10,450 bases of DNA, from positions 4,937-15,386 of the forward strand of contig JAAAUF010000960.1 in NCBI GenBank assembly GCA_015499985.1, read 5' to 3'. The DNA is from Haplosporangium gracile. Taxonomy: Eukaryota > Mortierellomycota > Mortierellomycetes > Mortierellales > Mortierellaceae. The translations under genes and the position numbers were made by a program. Positions 6,835 through 10,450 of the stretch are shown piece by piece (positions within the stretch are counted from its first letter, which is position 1; every line of letters begins with the position of its first letter). Below the pieces are notes generated by a model, which was given only the letters and a program-made list of their open reading frames with translations, searched no databases and had not been told where the DNA came from.

Positions 6835-9800
6835 ATGACGACCAACCAACTCGACATGTCCTTTGACGCAATGTCCCTCAGGGATAACGGCCCCGTCTCC
6901 CCGATCGACCACCACCACCAACAGCAGTACCAACAGCACCAGCACCAGCACCAGTACCAGCAGCATCAACGCCGCTACTCTCAGTACGGGTCTGAGCGCG
7001 CTCCAACCAGCCCCTTGATGCGCAAGGGCACCAATGGTCATAGCACTGTTTCTGGAAACGGTGGTGGCGGTAATACTACCCCTGGCTACCAGTCCCAGCG
7101 CAACAGCATGGGAATGAACAATGGAAGTCAGAGCATGAACGCCAAGCGACAGTCGAATCGCATGTCCCTCGCCAGTGTGGTAAGTTTCTTTTTTCCTTTT
7201 TTTCAGTGTCCGTCGTAGCTCAGCTGACGGAGGTAGGATGGGACAGGGAGAATGGGTTTGCTTTGTTTGCAAAAAGTGCCTTTTTTTCCCTTGGTCGTCG
7301 TTGTTGTGTGTTTTGAGTTTTCTATGTCTTTCTTTTCTTCTGGGGGGGGGGGATCTTTTGTTTGCACAGGTGTTATTATTTTAGTGTTCTGTGTGCTCTT
7401 CTTATTTTGTGCTTCCTTTTTTCTTTTTTTCAACACATGGACACATGGGAGGCTAGACGGATAAGGCTGGTTGGGCTGTCAGGACTGGCTGCCAACCTGA
7501 AGGAACCATAGAGGGGCATATATTTGATTTATATTTCTTTTTTCGACCAAGGGTTGCTATTGGGCAATGGCATTGGTATTGACATCGGTATAGGGGAAGT
7601 GGTGCAAGGAGAAGAAGGATGAATATATGGCATTGAAGGGAACAGCTACAGGAATGAAGGAGACAGGGGGCAGAGGAGGATGTGCAATTTGTGGTCTAGT
7701 CTGTCTGTGGGATAGAAGGAAGGGGTGTTGACTGGCAAGGTGGGAAGGGGCACAAGACAGACAGCAACAAAAACAATAACAACAAGTAGAAGAGCAAACA
7801 AAGGGAAAGGGGGACAAACTACAGCATCAATGAATGAGATAGGGTTTGGTGTTTGTCTGGTTGTGCAGGAAGAATATGGTGTGGGTGCATATGAAAGATG
7901 GTGTACTGTTCACCATTCCTTCGTCCTTCCTTCGCCTCTTTCCTGTTCCCATTTTCCTTTGTCCTTATTTTTATTCCCGCTACTGCAACATATGCCCCAG
8001 TCCTTTTTGGCAGGCGACGTTTTTTCTTGTATCACCCAATCGTCCATTCCACGCTACCATTCGTGCCATCCATTCCATCCTTCCCCCTTCTCTTTGCTCC
8101 TCCCTTTTTTATTTCTTCCCGCTCAGCCTTTTTGTCGGGCAAATTGGGTCAAAAAAGTATTCTTCTCTGTGTATCTGTGTATTTCAGTCCAGTCAGGGTG
8201 CATGGTGCATGGCCCATGGTCGAAAATGGTCCATGGTCTATCGTTCATTCGTCCCTTTCCTTTTTCCCGTCTTGATCTCTTTTACTCTGTTTCTTTCCTT
8301 CCTTATCATCGCTTCCTTTTATTTATCCTCGTGGCAAAAGTCAAAACAATCAACTAACGTACCTTTCCTTTTCTTTCCATCTTCTTCTACCTTTCCATCC
8401 TCCCATCCAACCCATCCAATGCTCTGCTCTATCAATACTCAAAACCATATTATGTCCATCATTACCACGCGCTTCTCTTGATCCCACATTTCTCTCTCTC
8501 ATCCATATCGAAACCACTCGCGCCCTTCACTCCTCCACAATATGATGTTAATGCATATGCATGGCCATCGCTCTCAGAACTGGAGCCCTCCTCAGGCTTC
8601 GCCCATCCAGTCGCCTGTGCTCCAGCAGGATCCCCGACAGTCACAGTACTATCAGCACCAAGCCTATGCTTACCAGCCCATGATGCAGCCTGGGCCCCTC
8701 CTCGGCCAGTTCCAGCCTCAGCCCTACCAGCAACCTCCTATGCATATGCAGCAGCCCATGCCCCAGCAATTGGGAGGAGAGGAACACGTCGACACCATCC
8801 CGACCGCCATCGTCATCAAGAACATTCCATTCTCGGTCAAGCGCGACTCTCTCCTGGCGATCCTCGACAACCTTGATATCCCCAAGCCCTATGCTTTCAA
8901 CTATCACTTTGACAATGGCATCTTCCGCGGTCTAGCCTTTGCCAACTACCGCACTGCAGAGGAAGCCGACATGGTTTTCCAGTCTGTCAACGGATTCGAG
9001 GTTTCGGGACGCAAGTTGAGAGTCGAGTACAAGAAGGTGATGCCTGCGGCCGAACAGGAGAAGAGAGATCAGGAGAAGGCTGCTGCTGCTGCCTTGGCTG
9101 CCCAGGAGGCACTCCAACGCCGGGAGATGGAGATTATGGAGGCTCAACTGTTGGAGCAGCAGCAGCAACAACAGGAGCGTCAGGAGCGTCAGCGTGAGTT
9201 GATGGAGTTGCAGAGCCGCGAGTTTGACCGCACTCGTAACCGTGCCTCTGCCGCCCTTCTGGAGCGACGCGATTCAGGACGTAGTTTGTTGGATCGGGAC
9301 GAGTCTGTCGGTAAGTCTCCCTTTCTTTGTACTCCCTCCGAGACCATGCACCATGCGTGATCAATTGAACATGCGTTGTCGACAGTGTGATGTGTGATGT
9401 AGTATAATAGCAAGCCACCAAGCAAGCAAAGCATGCTAACGTGATCAATTGGGGGTTTTTTTTCTTGTGCGCACCTACAACGCTTCCTTGCTCATAGCAA
9501 ACTTGAACCAGCTGGACCTGAATGACGGAGAGACGCTTGCGTTTTATGACCGCCTGCTCATGTTCCGAGGCGACGCCACCAAAGACGACATGATCTTTCC
9601 TGAGAACCTGAGCGCCCGTCAGCGCAGGATCTTGCACTTGATCGCAGACAAGCTGTCTCTGCACCACTACACCGAGGGAGAGGGCAACCTTCGACGCCTC
9701 ATCATCATGAAGACCGCCCCTCCTGCCTCTGTCCTCGATTCTGCTGCCTCCCTCATCGCCACCCCTGGCACCCCTACAAAGGTACTACTCACACTTCTTT

Positions 9801-10264
9801 TGTTGTGGGTCTCTTCCTTTAAATAGCGAATACTAAATTCATCCCATTTCCATTTTTATCATTCAACCTAACAGCAACGACCAATGTCGTTTGCTGGACG
9901 AGGCTCTCTTCGCTCTGAGAGCCCCATCTACAAGTCCCGAAGCCCACTTCCCGACCTTCCTTCTGCCGCTGGTGCTTCGGCGACCTACACAACAACAACT
10001 ACAACAACAGCATCTTCGACAACTGGGTCATCATCCACCTATAACCCATCGACAACCCGGTCGACGGGATCGATCTCGCCCACACGTTCGTTGTACCGCA
10101 AGTCGATGGTGTTTGATGCCGCCGGAGGTGTCAACGGAGTTGCGAGCGGTAACTTGATATACCCGATCCGTCAGCCCAAGGGCCCTGAACCCGGAAAAGT
10201 GTTTACTATCCGTGATCAGAAGCAATTGCGCGACGCCACCATGATCAAGCCTGCCTTTTTCTAG
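6835..10264 (+). CDS. PIN4: RRM and R3H domain RNA-binding protein, Pin4/Cip1/Cip2 type, four exons, 583 aa
   Basis: Proposed exons are 6835-7179, 8578-9310, 9498-9781 and 9875-10264, joining in frame to 583 aa. The N-terminal 190 residues are low-complexity: a His/Gln tract (26-46), a Gly/Asn/Ser region, and Gln/Pro/Met-rich sequence. The RRM (about 191-268) begins PTAIVIKNIPF (RNP2) and has YAFNYHFDNGIFRGLAFANY (RNP1 at 232-239) and SGRKLRVEYKK, very close to S. cerevisiae Pin4. A Glu/Gln/Arg/Ala-rich probable coiled coil follows (about 273-333). The R3H domain (about 361-430) has LNDGETLAFYDRLLMF and RRILH as the RxxxH signature. The C terminus is Ser/Thr-rich (TTTTTTT tract) and ends DATMIKPAFF. 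Relatives regulate mRNA stability in oxidative-stress (S. pombe Cip1/Cip2) and DNA-damage/cell-cycle (Pin4/Mdt1) responses. Four SQ motifs (49, 87, 98, 137) and SP/TP sites (22, 59, 82) suggest phosphorylation. Family is certain; the specific function is inferred. Confidence 0.92.
7342..7352 (+). repeat. Homopolymer run of 11 G
   Basis: A single G run inside intron 1 of the Pin4-like gene, following a T/C-rich stretch. Likely length-variable and prone to sequencing error. Confidence 0.8.
8214..8236. repeat. Paired CCATGG palindromes in intron 1
   Basis: CCATGG occurs at 8214-8219 and 8231-8236 separated by 11 bases, with further CATGG copies just upstream (from 8201). As RNA it could form a 6-bp hairpin, but the stem is short. 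Confidence 0.4.
9311..9497 (+). other. Intron 2 of the Pin4-like gene (187 nt, phase 1)
   Basis: The donor is GTAAGT; the acceptor CTCATAG precedes CAAACTTGAACC. A CTAAC branch motif is at 9436-9440. Joining gives DESVA-NLNQLDLNDGETLAFYDRL, leading into the R3H domain as in Pin4. Confidence 0.88.
9782..9874 (+). other. Intron 3 of the Pin4-like gene (93 nt, phase 0)
   Basis: The donor is GTACTA after ACCCCTACAAAG; the acceptor CCTAACAG precedes CAACGACCAATG. A TACTAAA branch-like motif lies near 9831. Joining gives TPTK-QRPMSFAGRG. This junction is in a low-complexity part, so it rests on splice sites and phase rather than on homology. Confidence 0.8.
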
Positions 10265-10450
10265 GCTGGGCGAGGTTACTTTTGTCCCTTTTATGACGGT
10301 GATGTTTACGTTGCCGTCGTGCTTTGGTTGCCTTTTTTTTTCTTGCGGTTGTAAAAGTATTTTTTGTAAGTGCGTGCAAAAAAGCAAAGATCACCAATCA
10401 TACCCTCCTGAATCGCTGTAGCCTTCCTTTTTTTTTTTTTTTCTTTCTCT
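10265..10450 (+). other. 3' flank of the Pin4-like gene
   Basis: The stretch after the TAG at 10262-10264 is presumably 3' UTR. It has no exact AATAAA; T-rich runs, TGTAAA near 10350 and a long T run near the window end are present. No gene begins here. Confidence 0.5.

Larger units (their letters stand above)
7180..8577 (+). other. Intron 1 of the Pin4-like gene (1398 nt, phase 0)
   Basis: The donor is a consensus GTAAGT after MSLASV; the acceptor is GCTCTCAG before AACTGGAGC, both phase 0, giving SLASV-NWSPPQ. It contains an 11-G run (7342-7352), a purine-rich middle (about 7570-7830) and a pyrimidine-rich block (about 7890-8540) like the gene's own promoter region. It is about 7 to 15 times longer than the other introns of this gene. 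Open frames inside (about 210 codons, 7725-8481) are hydrophobic and low-complexity and are not credited. An unrecognised cassette exon cannot be excluded. Confidence 0.75.

Noticed and set aside
7725..8481. Two overlapping open frames of about 210 codons inside intron 1 of the Pin4-like gene, one with an acceptor-like TATTTCAG at 8186
   Set aside because: Both are low-complexity products of C/T-rich DNA. A possible exon from 8187 would add a hydrophobic segment to a nuclear or cytoplasmic RNA-binding protein, and the simple join 7179-8578 is in phase.
1..10450. Possible undescribed multi-gene system, mobile element, tRNA or CRISPR array
   Set aside because: The coding content is three conserved housekeeping or regulatory genes. 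No terminal repeats, transposase motifs, tRNA B boxes or regularly spaced repeats were seen by eye.

Overview
The window is nuclear DNA of a filamentous fungus. It holds three intron-containing protein genes with GT-AG introns and CTAAC-type branch points, A/C-rich or pyrimidine-rich leaders, and many homopolymer tracts. The protein families are conserved across fungi. An early-diverging lineage such as Mucoromycota (Mortierella-like) is my impression from intron and leader style; the sequence does not prove it. I see no bacterial, viral, transposon, tRNA, rRNA or CRISPR content.

Layout. Positions 1-1381 have no recognisable gene. Positions 1382-3737 (minus) encode cytoplasmic-type arginyl-tRNA synthetase in four exons; the joined reading frame is 660 aa. 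About 430 bp upstream on the same strand, 4167-5314 (minus) encode the alpha subunit of the nascent polypeptide-associated complex (EGD2/NACA) in three exons, 176 aa. A 1.5 kb divergent intergenic region (5315-6834) follows, with a strongly pyrimidine-rich plus strand. Positions 6835-10264 (plus) encode an RRM + R3H RNA-binding protein of the Pin4/Cip1/Cip2 type in four exons, 583 aa. The last 186 bp are its 3' flank.

All exon junctions were placed by hand from splice sites, phase and family alignment. In each gene the exons sum to a multiple of three and keep the conserved domains in frame. The two minus-strand genes act in protein synthesis: tRNA charging, and the chaperone that meets nascent chains at the ribosome exit. 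The plus-strand gene probably regulates mRNA in stress or DNA-damage responses. They look like neighbours rather than a dedicated system.

The most notable points are in gene architecture. The NAC-alpha start codon appears to be split by a 496-nt intron (AT|G), so the unspliced RNA reads AUG-UAA. The first intron of the arginyl-tRNA synthetase gene fits best as a non-canonical GC-AG intron. The Pin4-like gene has an unusually long 1.4 kb first intron whose distal half resembles a promoter/leader. I found no sign of an undescribed multi-gene system.
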